Source: CAG-791 sp045113775
Lineage (GTDB): Bacteria > Bacillota > Clostridia > Lachnospirales > Lachnospiraceae
NCBI GenBank assembly: GCA_045113775.1
Contig: JBGUJH010000033.1
Location: forward strand, 1-39,837
Direction: 5' to 3'
DNA: 39,837 nt
Part shown: positions 13,205 through 21,308 of the stretch, piece after piece
How positions within the stretch are numbered: position 1 is the stretch's first letter
Layout of the letters: the number at the start of each line of letters is the position of its first letter
Notes under the pieces: model-generated
What the model was told of the DNA's origin: nothing
What the model saw: the letters and a program-made list of their open reading frames with translations, nothing else
The model's database searches: none
Translations under genes and position numbers: made by a program

Positions 13205-16150
13205 ATGGACAAGACGAAGGTGAAAGGAAAAGGGCTGTGGACAGTGCTCTCCGTGCTGTTCACCCTCCTGTTCATCCTCTCTCTGGTCGCCCGCCCGGTC
13301 ACCAACAACTACGAGGGCATCATCAACATGGTGCTCGGCACGGAGTCATCCAAGGTGATCGGAGATCCCGGTAAGGACTACTTTACCGCGGATTATACAT
13401 CTGCGGAGCAGGTGGAGGAAGGCAGGAAAGTCGTTGAGAGCATCGTTGCGGGCGGTTCGGTCCTTCTGCTGAACAGAGAGCAGGCGCTTCCGCTTGCGGC
13501 GGATGCCCGGATCACGCTGATGAGCATCAACGCCGCCAGGTTCGTGTACGGCGGCACCGGCTCGGGCGGTATGAACACGTCCAACATCGACTCGCTGAAG
13601 GATGCGCTGGAGGCAAAAGGCTTCTCCGTGAATCCCACGATGTGGAGCTTCTACACGGAGGGCAAGGGCAGCGAGTACGGACGGACGCAGGCCTCCGGAT
13701 CCCTCAACAACTATGTTTTCAACAATGAAGAATTCAAAGTGAACGAAGTGCCGCTGAGCGCCTATTCCGATGCGGAGTGGGATTCGGTCGGTGAGTACGG
13801 AGATGCAGCCGTCGTCGTGATCAGCCGTGTCTGCGGTGAAGGTGCGGACATGCCCTGGTACGGCGCGGGAGACGGCAAAGGCAATCTGCTGGAGCTCTCG
13901 GACGAGGAACAGGCGATGCTCGGCAAGCTGGCAGAGCTGAAGCAGAGCGGAAGCCTGAAAAAGATCATCGTCCTCCTCAATGTGGCCAACGCGGTGGAAG
14001 TGGACTTCCTCGATCCGAAGATCTGCGGGACCGATTATCAGATCGACGCCTGCATGTGGATCGGCGAACCGGGCCAGGGCATCCGGGCGATCGGAGACCT
14101 CCTGAACGGTACTGTGAATCCTTCCGGCAAGCTGGTGGACACCTATTGTTATGACAACCTGACATCACCGGCCCTGCAGAACGCACATGCCACGAGCTAC
14201 ACGAACGCGGCGGAGAAAGGCCTCGCGTTCAAGTCGACCAACAACGAGTATTATGTGGCTTATCAGGAAGGCATCTATGTCGGCTACCGCTATTATGAGA
14301 CCCGCTACGAGGATGTAATCCTCGGACAGGGGAACGCCGGTGCGTTCGACTATGATTCCACGGTGGCATTTCCTTTCGGATACGGCCTGTCCTACAGCGA
14401 TTTCAGCTATGGCGATCTGCAGATGGAGGAGAGCGGAGACGATCTGGTATTTACCGTCGACGTGACCAACGATTCGGACGTGGAAGGCAGGGAAGTCGTC
14501 GAGATCTTCATGCAGTCCCCTTATACGGACTATGATAAGCAGAACGGGATCGAGAAGGCAGCCGTTGAGCTGGTCGGATTCGACAAGCAGACGGTTCCGG
14601 CCGGGGAAACAGTGACTTTCCGGGTGACGGTTCCGAAGACCGAGCTGCGCACATACGATGCGGCAGGCGAAGGGACGTACATTCTGGATGCCGGACAGTA
14701 CTATTTTGCCGCAGGAAACGGCGCACATGCGGCGCTGAACAATATTCTGGCAGCGAAGGGCGCTGACGTCGAAGGCCGTACCGGGCTGACGGCGGCCTAT
14801 ACGGTCGCGGAGCAGGACAATGAAGTTTTCTCCAAGGGTGTGACCGGAAATGAGATCGTGAACCAGCTGGACCATGCGGATCCCAACCGCAGGGAAGGCG
14901 AGACCGACAGCATCGTCTACCTGACCCGTTCTGACTGGGAAGGCACCATGCCGAAGGCGGAGATCACAGAGAAAAAGTACAAGGCAGCCCACCAGATGTC
15001 CGCGTCGGACGACATGGTCGCGGAGATGAACGCGCAGTACCAGAAGAACACTTCCGGAACCATGCCGACCTTCGGCAAGGAAGGCAAGCTGAACCTGGCG
15101 CAGTTCATCGGCGTGCCGCTCGACGGTTCCATCGAATTTGACGGCGGGACCTACACGTGGGATGATCTTCTGGATCAGGTCACATTCAATGAGATGGCCA
15201 AGGTCATCGGCCAGGCGTACCACACGACGACACCGATGAGCTCGATCTCCAAGCCCGGGACCAAGGATGAGAACGGGCCGCAGGGTATCACCGCCACGCT
15301 CACCGGCGGCGGATCCTCCACCAGCTATACTTCGGAGGACCTTCTGGCGGCAAGCTTTGACGGACAGATCGCCGAGAACATGGGCCGCTCTGTCGGCAAT
15401 GACTGCCTCCTTGCAAACGGACAGCAGTATTCCGGCATCTACGGACCGGGCGTCAACATCCACAGAACACCTTACTCCGGACGAAACTTCGAGTACTACT
15501 CGGAAGATCCTTTTATCTCCGGAAAGACCTGTGCCGCTGAGGTCAGAGGCATCCAGTCCAAGGGCGTGTATGTCTACATGAAGCATTTTGCCCTCAATGA
15601 TCAGGAGACCGCCCGTGACGGTATTGCGGTCTGGACCAATGAGCAGGCGGCAAGAGAGATCTATCTGCAGGCGTTCGAGTATCCGATCGTTGAATCCGGC
15701 GCCTACTCGGTCATGACGTCCTTCAACCGCTTGGGCTGCACCTGGACGGGCGCGGACAAGGGGCTCCTCACCGGCATTATGCGCGGAGAATGGGGCATGC
15801 CCGGATTTGCACTGACAGATTTCTCCAACAGCAACAACTACATGGATGTCCTGAACGGTGTTATGGCAGGCAGTGACGCATGGGACTGCAACGACGCTGC
15901 CAAGTGGACAGCCAAGCTGATGGAATACAAGGATGATCCGAATGTCGTCTCCGCGATGCGGGAGGCAACGAAACACATCCTGTACACCGTCGCAAATTCC
16001 AACGCCATGAACGGCACCTCCGCCAACATGCAGGTGGTGGAAGTGACCCCCTGGTGGAAGACAGCCATCCTGGCACTGGAGATCGTAACAGGCCTGCTTG
16101 CAGCACTCAGCATCTATAAGCGTATCAGCATCACCAAGAAGGCCCGCTGA
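13205..16150 (+). CDS. Membrane-anchored GH3 glycoside hydrolase with reversed domain order
   Basis: A 981-residue protein. A membrane helix near residues 10-30 is followed by the alpha/beta sandwich domain (SVLLLNREQALPL, IGEPGQGIRAIGDLLNGTVN), the FAFGYGLSY-type motif FPFGYGLSYSDF and a fibronectin-III-like domain (VTNDSDVEGREVVEIF). The TIM barrel comes only after about residue 640: YGPGVNIHRTPYSGRNFEYY, YMKHFALNDQE, and the nucleophile Asp872 in FALTDFSN. A second membrane helix lies at about 945-970. In most GH3 enzymes the barrel comes first; the reversed order is known from some rumen Clostridia. Function is probably beta-glucosidase-like; specificity unknown. Confidence 0.9.
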   Translation: MDKTKVKGKGLWTVLSVLFTLLFILSLVARPVTNNYEGIINMVLGTESSKVIGDPGKDYFTADYTSAEQVEEGRKVVESIVAGGSVLLLNREQALPLAADARITLMSINAARFVYGGTGSGGMNTSNIDSLKDALEAKGFSVNPTMWSFYTEGKGSEYGRTQASGSLNNYVFNNEEFKVNEVPLSAYSDAEWDSVGEYGDAAVVVISRVCGEGADMPWYGAGDGKGNLLELSDEEQAMLGKLAELKQSGSLKKIIVLLNVANAVEVDFLDPKICGTDYQIDACMWIGEPGQGIRAIGDLLNGTVNPSGKLVDTYCYDNLTSPALQNAHATSYTNAAEKGLAFKSTNNEYYVAYQEGIYVGYRYYETRYEDVILGQGNAGAFDYDSTVAFPFGYGLSYSDFSYGDLQMEESGDDLVFTVDVTNDSDVEGREVVEIFMQSPYTDYDKQNGIEKAAVELVGFDKQTVPAGETVTFRVTVPKTELRTYDAAGEGTYILDAGQYYFAAGNGAHAALNNILAAKGADVEGRTGLTAAYTVAEQDNEVFSKGVTGNEIVNQLDHADPNRREGETDSIVYLTRSDWEGTMPKAEITEKKYKAAHQMSASDDMVAEMNAQYQKNTSGTMPTFGKEGKLNLAQFIGVPLDGSIEFDGGTYTWDDLLDQVTFNEMAKVIGQAYHTTTPMSSISKPGTKDENGPQGITATLTGGGSSTSYTSEDLLAASFDGQIAENMGRSVGNDCLLANGQQYSGIYGPGVNIHRTPYSGRNFEYYSEDPFISGKTCAAEVRGIQSKGVYVYMKHFALNDQETARDGIAVWTNEQAAREIYLQAFEYPIVESGAYSVMTSFNRLGCTWTGADKGLLTGIMRGEWGMPGFALTDFSNSNNYMDVLNGVMAGSDAWDCNDAAKWTAKLMEYKDDPNVVSAMREATKHILYTVANSNAMNGTSANMQVVEVTPWWKTAILALEIVTGLLAALSIYKRISITKKAR

Positions 16151-16211
16151 CGACATTTTCCATATTTCCCGTAATCATAATTCATAAGCAAACACCTCAA
16201 ACACTTCAATG

Positions 16212-16260
16212 CCAGGCGCCCCGCGGACACAGAGAACTTCTGCGTCCGCGGGGGGCCTGG
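16212..16260. terminator. GC-rich hairpin after the GH3 gene
   Basis: 17-bp arms (CCAGGCGCCCCGCGGAC and complement with one mismatch) with a 15-base loop. No T tract follows, so it may be an mRNA-end stabiliser or a repeat relic rather than a true terminator. Confidence 0.5.
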
Positions 16261-16362
16261 CTGTGATCGGACCGCGCAGGGACCGCGCAGGGGACGGTTC
16301 TCCGGTAAGTGGTAAATAGTGAGTACCCCGCAAATAAAAGGGGCTGTGAAAAAAGAATAGTC

Positions 16363-16414
16363 CACAAAAAGAAGGACCGCGGTTCATAAAGAGCCTGCGG
16401 TCCTTCTTTTTGTG
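16363..16414. terminator. Bidirectional terminator
   Basis: A perfect 18-bp stem (CACAAAAAGAAGGACCGC and complement) with a 16-base loop; the arm itself supplies TTCTTTTTGTG. It ends 4 bases before the broken DUF262 frame opens. Confidence 0.8.
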
Positions 16415-16418
16415 TTAA

Positions 16419-16979
16419 AATTTAACTTGCGATGCAAAGAATATCTATAGAGTCCTTGATTATCTTGACAGGATGTTCCCTGAGAAGGCGCCGGAACTGA
16501 AGCGGTATAACACGATCTCTTTGTTTGCCTTAATTCTGGAAATACTTCCAAACTACAGTATCAAAGGCAGAGAAAACGACATTGCCAAATGGTTTATTGA
16601 TTTTGAGTCGAACCGTGCAGAAGATGAACTCAAGGAACCTGAAGAACAGGATCCACGTCTCGTCGTATATCATGAAAGAGTCTCTCATTCCTCGGACTCG
16701 GAAGATTCTTTGTTGTACAGACACAGCTTCCTGAAGGAGAGCCTTCTGGCGACCGTACCAAATCTTCCTCAAAAGGATCCGAAAAGGACATTTGATGAGG
16801 CACAGCGTCAGGTGATCTACAGGCGTGGGAAAGGCATCTGTGCGAATTGCGGTAAGCACTGCGAGTGGAACAACTGGGAAGCAGATCATATCGTCCCTTG
16901 GAGTAAAGGCGGAAAGACAGAAATAGAAAATGGGCAGGTTCTTTGTCCTTCCTGTAACCTGGCTAAGAGTGATCAGTAA
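16419..16979 (+). pseudogene. C-terminal remnant of a DUF262/HNH (GmrSD-like) protein
   Basis: The reading frame opens right after a stop at 16416 with no start codon, and already reads family sequence before the first ATG (16473): KNIYRVLDYLDRMFPEKAPE and then ELKRYNTISLFALILEIL. The C-terminal HNH domain is intact: CANCGKHCEWNNWEADHIVP, then LCPSCNLAKSDQ. Full-length relatives are 500-700 residues with an N-terminal DUF262 ParB-like domain and act as modification-dependent restriction or other DNA-targeting defence proteins. Here the N-terminal half is missing, replaced by a terminator hairpin. It could still be translated from 16473 as a 168-residue HNH protein, but no good ribosome binding site is visible. 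Confidence 0.75.
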
Positions 16980-17004
16980 CCTGACTAAAAAGCGCAAGAA
17001 GGCC

Positions 17005-17041
17005 GAGAGCGTCGTTGACGAATAAGTTCAACGGCGCTCTC
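17005..17041. terminator. Terminator-like hairpin after the HNH remnant
   Basis: GAGAGCGTCGTTGA pairs with TCAACGGCGCTCTC (14 bp, one G-T pair) over an 8-9 base loop, followed by TTAATAT. It lies 25 bases after the HNH stop codon. Confidence 0.65.
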
Positions 17042-17060
17042 TTAATATAGACACCGAAAC

Positions 17061-17224
17061 AAAGGACATTTGTCAAAAATAGTTCCACGCTTGGAACTTG
17101 CTGAAATAAGGGACAAGTAGAGTTGTGAAACGAGAATATTTGTGCGTTTAAGGGACAGTTATATTTGTCAAAAACCTTTCCGCGCTTCCTGCTTTCCCAA
17201 TAAGGGACACGTAGAATTGTAAAA
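17061..17224. repeat. Four degenerate direct repeats, period 42-52 bp
   Basis: Each copy contains GGACA followed within 5-15 bases by TTGT and an A run: GGACA at 17064, 17111, 17153 and 17205. The second and fourth copies are the most alike (TAAGGGACAAGTAGAGTTGT versus TAAGGGACACGTAGAATTGT). No function is assigned. Confidence 0.5.
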
Positions 17225-17351
17225 ACTCTTCCAACACTTTCGGCTTTTTTGAAAAGCAAACTGTTCGAGCCGCCCTTTTCTCATGTGACAGTGGGAGAGA
17301 ACGGGACAGATCACAGCACGTGAACTGATAGCGCCGGTAGGAGAGCATAAG

Positions 17352-17405
17352 AAAAGGAGCCTTGCTCCAGATACCGTGACGGTACCGGAACAAAGCTCCT
17401 TTTTT
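17352..17405. terminator. Bidirectional terminator
   Basis: AAAAGGAGCCTTG pairs with CAAAGCTCCTTTT (one mismatch), with inner pairing around ACCGTGACGGT; T and A tracts lie on both sides. Confidence 0.78.
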
Positions 17406-17482
17406 AATGTTTTATTGGAATACATAGCTGACAGAGTATGAGAAACAGGCATTATCAAATTGGATGCTTGTTTGAGGTATGA

Positions 17483-17719
17483 AACAAAATTAACTTCAAT
17501 CAAGGATTCAATCAAGAAACATTCGAACAACGCCGAAAATTAAGGCTTTTTGGTCTTGAAACCGTTAGAGCTCAACCAAGAAAACAACTTGATTCAATGA
17601 AGAAAGCCGTTTGTACAAGGACTGTCACAATTAGGCTTAATAGGCTAATTGAACAGGACTTGATAGTTGCGACCGGGAAGAAGCATGATCTGAGCCGAAC
17701 ATATGAATTAAAGAAGTAA
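17483..17719 (+). pseudogene. Winged-helix C-terminal remnant
   Basis: An open frame of 78 codons without a plausible start (opens after TGA 17480-17482) ends in a clear winged-helix: VCTRTVTIRLNRLIEQDLIV followed by ATGKKHDLSRTYELKK. Such tails close Fic-type, AlbA-type and abortive-infection proteins in Bacillota. The upstream part is gone. An internal ATG (17597) would give only 40 residues. Confidence 0.5.
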
Positions 17720-18147
17720 GTTGCCGCTTGGCACGACCATGTTAAGTAGTGACTAAGTAAAACTGCATACTTACGGTAGTTCCGGATGGAACTTGGCATG
17801 AACTTGGCATAGCTTGGCATGAAGTTGTTGGAAGAATTGAGAATAGTAGGTGTTCGTGGTTATGCCGTTCATGCTGAATGGTTCCTTGTTGGAACTGCGT
17901 AGTCAACAATTAGTCAACGAATAAGGCTTTAGTCAAGGGATTAGTCAAAGAAAATATGGCTGATTTGTAACAAAGAACCTGAAATTGGCTGAAAAATACA
18001 GCCATTCCGTTGACTAAAGCGAGGATTTATTATTATGATTTAGTCCAAGACTAACCATAGTTATGAATGTTAATCCTGACAGAAATTCAGAGAAAGAAAA
18101 ATAAGAGTACATGTGTGGTCAAATTATAAAAAGAAAAACAGAAAACG
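17720..18147. other. 428-base stretch without a gene, rich in short direct repeats
   Basis: GAACTTGGCAT occurs twice in tandem (17789-17810) with a third variant AGCTTGGCAT (17811-17820). TAGTCAA occurs at 17900, 17911, 17930 and 17942 and inverted (TTGACTA) at 18010. Between them nothing codes convincingly. It may be eroded coding DNA or a cluster of binding sites. Confidence 0.55.
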
Positions 18148-18513
18148 ATGAATATTGTTGATAAGCTGATAGAATACAGAAATACACGTAACGCTGATAT
18201 CTTCGGCTCTATTGAATCCGATAATCTCATTGTAATGGTAACGGAGTTGCTATCATGGCTAAAACTTGAAAGAAAACGAGAGCTTTGGATTGAACAAGGC
18301 AGGAAGACGAAACTTAAGCCGCTGAAGCTTAATATGAATTATCCTTGGTGCAACGATCTGGTAACGATATTGCAAGCAGACAGCCTTTTGGCAGAAGTGT
18401 TTTGCGTTGAAGACAAGTCCGTGACATTTAAGGATAGTGTTTCATCTGAATATATTCATGAAGCGCGTCTCAGGGCATATGATAATTATAATCCGGAAAT
18501 GATTATAAATTGA
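18148..18513 (+). CDS. Hypothetical protein
   Basis: A 121-residue frame, MNIVDKLIEYRNTRNADIFG to YDNYNPEMIIN. It is mostly helical with a basic middle (ERKRELWIEQGRKTKLKPLK) and no family I recognise. There is no good ribosome binding site (only AAAACG before the ATG). It lies among gene remnants, so it may be a fragment itself, but its composition is protein-like. Confidence 0.45.
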   Translation: MNIVDKLIEYRNTRNADIFGSIESDNLIVMVTELLSWLKLERKRELWIEQGRKTKLKPLKLNMNYPWCNDLVTILQADSLLAEVFCVEDKSVTFKDSVSSEYIHEARLRAYDNYNPEMIIN

Positions 18514-18552
18514 CTTTTCGATAAAATGGGAGTGATTATCGCTTTGCAATAA

Positions 18553-18648
18553 CCGGCGGAACACGTTTGGTTAGAACGTCTCTACTTCGTCAACAAAATC
18601 CTCGGAAAAAGTGTAGACGAGGTGGAATTAGCAGGAAAGCCTTACTAA
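18553..18648 (+). pseudogene. Short C-terminal coding remnant
   Basis: Thirty-one open codons after a TAA read PAEHVWLERLYFVNKILGKS then VDEVELAGKPY and stop. The codon pattern looks like real coding sequence, but there is no start. Parent gene unknown. Confidence 0.25.
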
Positions 18649-18686
18649 ATATGCTGTGTTACGGACAATATAGATACAACATATAG

Positions 18687-19304
18687 GACGAAGAGCAGCG
18701 AAACGCGGACACCGGGATCATCATAAAAGAGGCAGACAGACTGACGGCGCTTGTGAATGAGATCCTCGAATACACAAGCCTGCAGGAAAATCGCGGAGAC
18801 AGGGAATTCACGCAGCTTGATCTCTCCGCACTGGTACGGAAAGTTGTGGATCAGTTTGAGCCTTTGATGAACAAGGAAGGATACGTGATCGTACAGAATA
18901 TAGAAGAAGGATGCACAGTAAAGGGGGATGCAGCTCTCCTGGAACGCGCTGTCTACAATCTTGTTGACAACGCGCTGCGGCATTCGGGAGCAGACAAAAG
19001 TATTGAGGTTGCTCTTAGTAAGGAAAGAGACAAGATCCGATTTGAAGTGGCCGATCACGGCGAAGGAATCGACGAAAGCGAGCTGCCCCATATCTGGGAA
19101 AAATACTATACGAACAGGCAGAGAGGGAACAAGGGCGTTTCCGGACTAGGCCTTGCCATTGTAAAGCAGATCGCCGAGATTCATGAGGCGGAGACTGGCG
19201 TCCGGAGCAAAAAAGGAGAGGGCAGCAGGTTCTATATTTTGATCCCGGGTTGTATATTTACTCCATTTTCCTCAGCTCCGGCAGCACCATCAAAAGCATT
19301 GTGA
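18687..19304 (+). pseudogene. Sensor histidine kinase lacking its N-terminus
   Basis: The open frame after TAG 18684-18686 reads NADTGIIIKEADRLTALVNE, the second helix of a HisKA domain, so the input region and phospho-His helix are lost. The ATPase half is intact: N box LLERAVYNLVDNALRHSG, G1 VADHGEGIDESELP, F box WEKYYTN, G2 GVSGLGLAIVKQIAEIHE. After FYILIP (about 19249) the frame runs into unrelated DNA (the end of the MATE remnant) and stops at 19304. A GTG at 18753 could start a truncated product, but it could not autophosphorylate. Confidence 0.75.
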
Positions 19305-19455
19305 CCATACAGGCAGTGCCGCCGATGACATTGGAGATGGGCTCCGCCATAAACACGCCGCCCAGCGCGGAAGTGCCTTCGCCGGGAATCCTGCCTATGT
19401 AAATGCGATCCACAATGCTGTAGAGGAGGCTCAGGACCTGCGCGACCAGAATTAA
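19258..19455 (-). pseudogene. MATE efflux pump with a large internal deletion
   Basis: On the minus strand, AQVLSLLYSIVDRIYIGRIP followed by GEGTSALGGV is the typical first helix of a MATE Na+/drug antiporter. It runs directly into FMAEPISNVIGGTACMVTML and LPELRKME-stop, the typical last helix. About 350 internal residues are absent. The start codon is also missing. Confidence 0.7.
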
Positions 19456-19525
19456 GCTGACAGTAATTCTTGCGGCCCTTGCGGACGTTAAGTGTCAGGC
19501 GTGTCCGTTGACATCGTAAATCAAC

Positions 19526-19583
19526 AAGAACCGTCAGACTGCGATCGATTGTATATCAATCGCGGCCTGACGGTTCTTTAATT
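19526..19583. terminator. Terminator after the uxuA-uxuB operon
   Basis: 24-bp arms (19526-19549 and 19555-19578, three mismatches, two of them wobble in one direction) with a 5-base loop TGTAT. AAGAACCGTCAG and CTGACGGTTCTT form the outer stem. It ends the leftward uronate operon. Confidence 0.82.
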
Positions 19584-19667
19584 TGTTCTATTTGCCTGAG
19601 ACAGATGCGTGCGGGGAAAGATCACTGCACTTTTTCTCCCCGGTTGGAATGACGTATAAGCCGTTCC

Positions 19668-21278
19668 TTACGCGGTGTACTTTTTCAGTGTCACGCGGAT
19701 TGCGCCGGGACCTGCGATGAGTTCCTTGAAGTAAGTGACTACCTTGGGAGCCAGTCCTATTTCGTAGAGGTCAACACCGAAGATCGCGTCATTGTGAAGA
19801 AGAGGAGCGATGGTCTCTTCCACATCCTGGTTCTCTCCGAGCTTAATATCAGCTACTAACGGCTGTACAGTGTTTGCCAGCGGATCGGGGGAGATCTCGA
19901 ATGCTTCGCCTTTATCGTTGATACCCATCATGTAGCGGATCCAGCCTGCCTGTACCAGAGGGATGAGCTTAAGGTCAGCGACATCAAGGTCCTCAGCTTT
20001 GTCATATGCTTTGATCGTCTCGCCAAAGCGAATCGCAAGCTTCTGAGAGGTATCGGTTGCGATTCGCTGAGGCGTATCGGGCATGAAGGGGTTGGGAATC
20101 CTGACATTGAGGACAGTGTCGATGAATTCCTTGGGATCGAGGATTTCGGGATTGATGACAACCGGAAGACCTTCCTTGTAGCCGATCACTTCCACGAGCT
20201 TTTTAAGTTCGGGATCCTGCATCTCCTTGGAGATGAGGTCGTAGCCAAGAAGGCATCCGTAGACAGCCAGTGCTGTATGAAGCGGATTGAGGCATGTGCA
20301 GACCTTCATCTTCTCAACCTTGTCGACGGTCTCTCTGTCTGTGAAGATCAGTCCGCCCTTCTCCAGAGCAGGCCTGCCGTTCGGGAAGTCGTCCTCGATG
20401 ACGAGATACTCGGTCTCCTCAGCATTTACGAAAGGAGCCACATAGGACTTCATGCTGGTGATGACGGGTGCCAGCTCGTCGATACCGTCTGCGTCGATGA
20501 TCTTCTGAACGGACTCATTGGGACGAGGGGTGATCTTGTCGATCATGGACCAGGGGAAGGAGACCTTGCTGCCCTTGATATATGCTTCAAATCCGGGCTC
20601 TGCGACGCCGTTCTTTACCCAGCCCTCTGCAAAAGCGGTTATTGCAGCTTTCAGCTTGTCGCCGTTGTGGGAGCAGTTGTCCATGCTGACCATGGCGATG
20701 GGCTTCTCACCGGCCTTAAAGCGGGCATAGAGAAGGGAAGCAACTTTGCCTATGTAGCTCTGAGGCTTCTCAGGGCCGTTCTTCAGATCCTCGACGATTG
20801 CAGGGATCATCTCGCCCTTGCCGTTTACAAGGCTGTAGCCCTTCTCGGTGATCGTGAAGGAAGCCATCTGCAGGGAATCCTTGCCGAAGATCTCGCGAAG
20901 TCTCGCATAAGCCTCAGCGTTGCTGCTGTCGAGCTCCAGGGACTCCATGACGCTGCCAACGACTGTCTTCTCAATTGTCCCGGTGGACTTGAGAGTTACA
21001 AGGATGGAGAGGTCATCGTGGGGATGATACATCTTCCGGATGATCTCATAGTCAAAGCCCTCTGCCACAGTCAGTCCGCGGTCCAGAACACCGTCATTGA
21101 GGAGGTTCTGCACTACGTTAGCCTGGAATGCTCTGAAAATATTGCCGCCGCCGAAGTGGATCCAGAAAGGATTCTCTTTGGTCGCTTTTCTTACTGCTTC
21201 TCTATCATACTGGGGAAGAGAGTAGCCTTTTTCTTCCCACCACTGCCTGTTCTTTAATCCTTCGTCATTGAGCTTCAT
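19668..21278 (-). CDS. uxuB: D-fructuronate reductase (mannitol dehydrogenase family)
   Basis: A 536-residue polyol-dehydrogenase-family enzyme that reduces D-fructuronate to D-mannonate with NADH in glucuronate breakdown. The N-terminal Rossmann part has IHFGGGNIFRAFQANVVQNL; the C-terminal domain has the active-site region IAMVSMDNCSHNGDKLKA and later VCTCLNPLHTALAVYGCLLG. Length and sequence fit the long Clostridia branch; a UxaB-type (tagaturonate) role is less likely because uxuA is the operon partner 30 bases upstream. The start ATG has GGAGG at good spacing. It is the second gene of the leftward operon, followed by the terminator at 19526. Confidence 0.9.
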   Translation of the reverse strand: MKLNDEGLKNRQWWEEKGYSLPQYDREAVRKATKENPFWIHFGGGNIFRAFQANVVQNLLNDGVLDRGLTVAEGFDYEIIRKMYHPHDDLSILVTLKSTGTIEKTVVGSVMESLELDSSNAEAYARLREIFGKDSLQMASFTITEKGYSLVNGKGEMIPAIVEDLKNGPEKPQSYIGKVASLLYARFKAGEKPIAMVSMDNCSHNGDKLKAAITAFAEGWVKNGVAEPGFEAYIKGSKVSFPWSMIDKITPRPNESVQKIIDADGIDELAPVITSMKSYVAPFVNAEETEYLVIEDDFPNGRPALEKGGLIFTDRETVDKVEKMKVCTCLNPLHTALAVYGCLLGYDLISKEMQDPELKKLVEVIGYKEGLPVVINPEILDPKEFIDTVLNVRIPNPFMPDTPQRIATDTSQKLAIRFGETIKAYDKAEDLDVADLKLIPLVQAGWIRYMMGINDKGEAFEISPDPLANTVQPLVADIKLGENQDVEETIAPLLHNDAIFGVDLYEIGLAPKVVTYFKELIAGPGAIRVTLKKYTA

Positions 21279-21308
21279 ATCATTACCTCCAATCCGGTCC
21301 TTCTGTTA

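Larger units (their letters stand above)
16980..17482. other. 503-base stretch without a gene: hairpins and short repeats
   Basis: The stretch contains a terminator-like hairpin (17005-17041), four loose repeats (17061-17224) and a strong bidirectional terminator (17352-17405). Open frames here are short, lack ribosome binding sites and show no family sequence. Confidence 0.6.

Noticed and set aside
14165..16156. 663-codon open frame antisense to the GH3 gene
   Set aside because: It is a shadow of a GC-rich, strongly biased gene; no ribosome binding site and no family sequence.
16173..16320. Coding sequence in the short frames after the GH3 gene
   Set aside because: The stretch is dominated by a GC-rich hairpin and simple repeats of GACCGCGCAGG; frames are short and without start signals.
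17061..17224. CRISPR array
   Set aside because: The repeats are too degenerate and irregularly spaced, and no cas genes are present.
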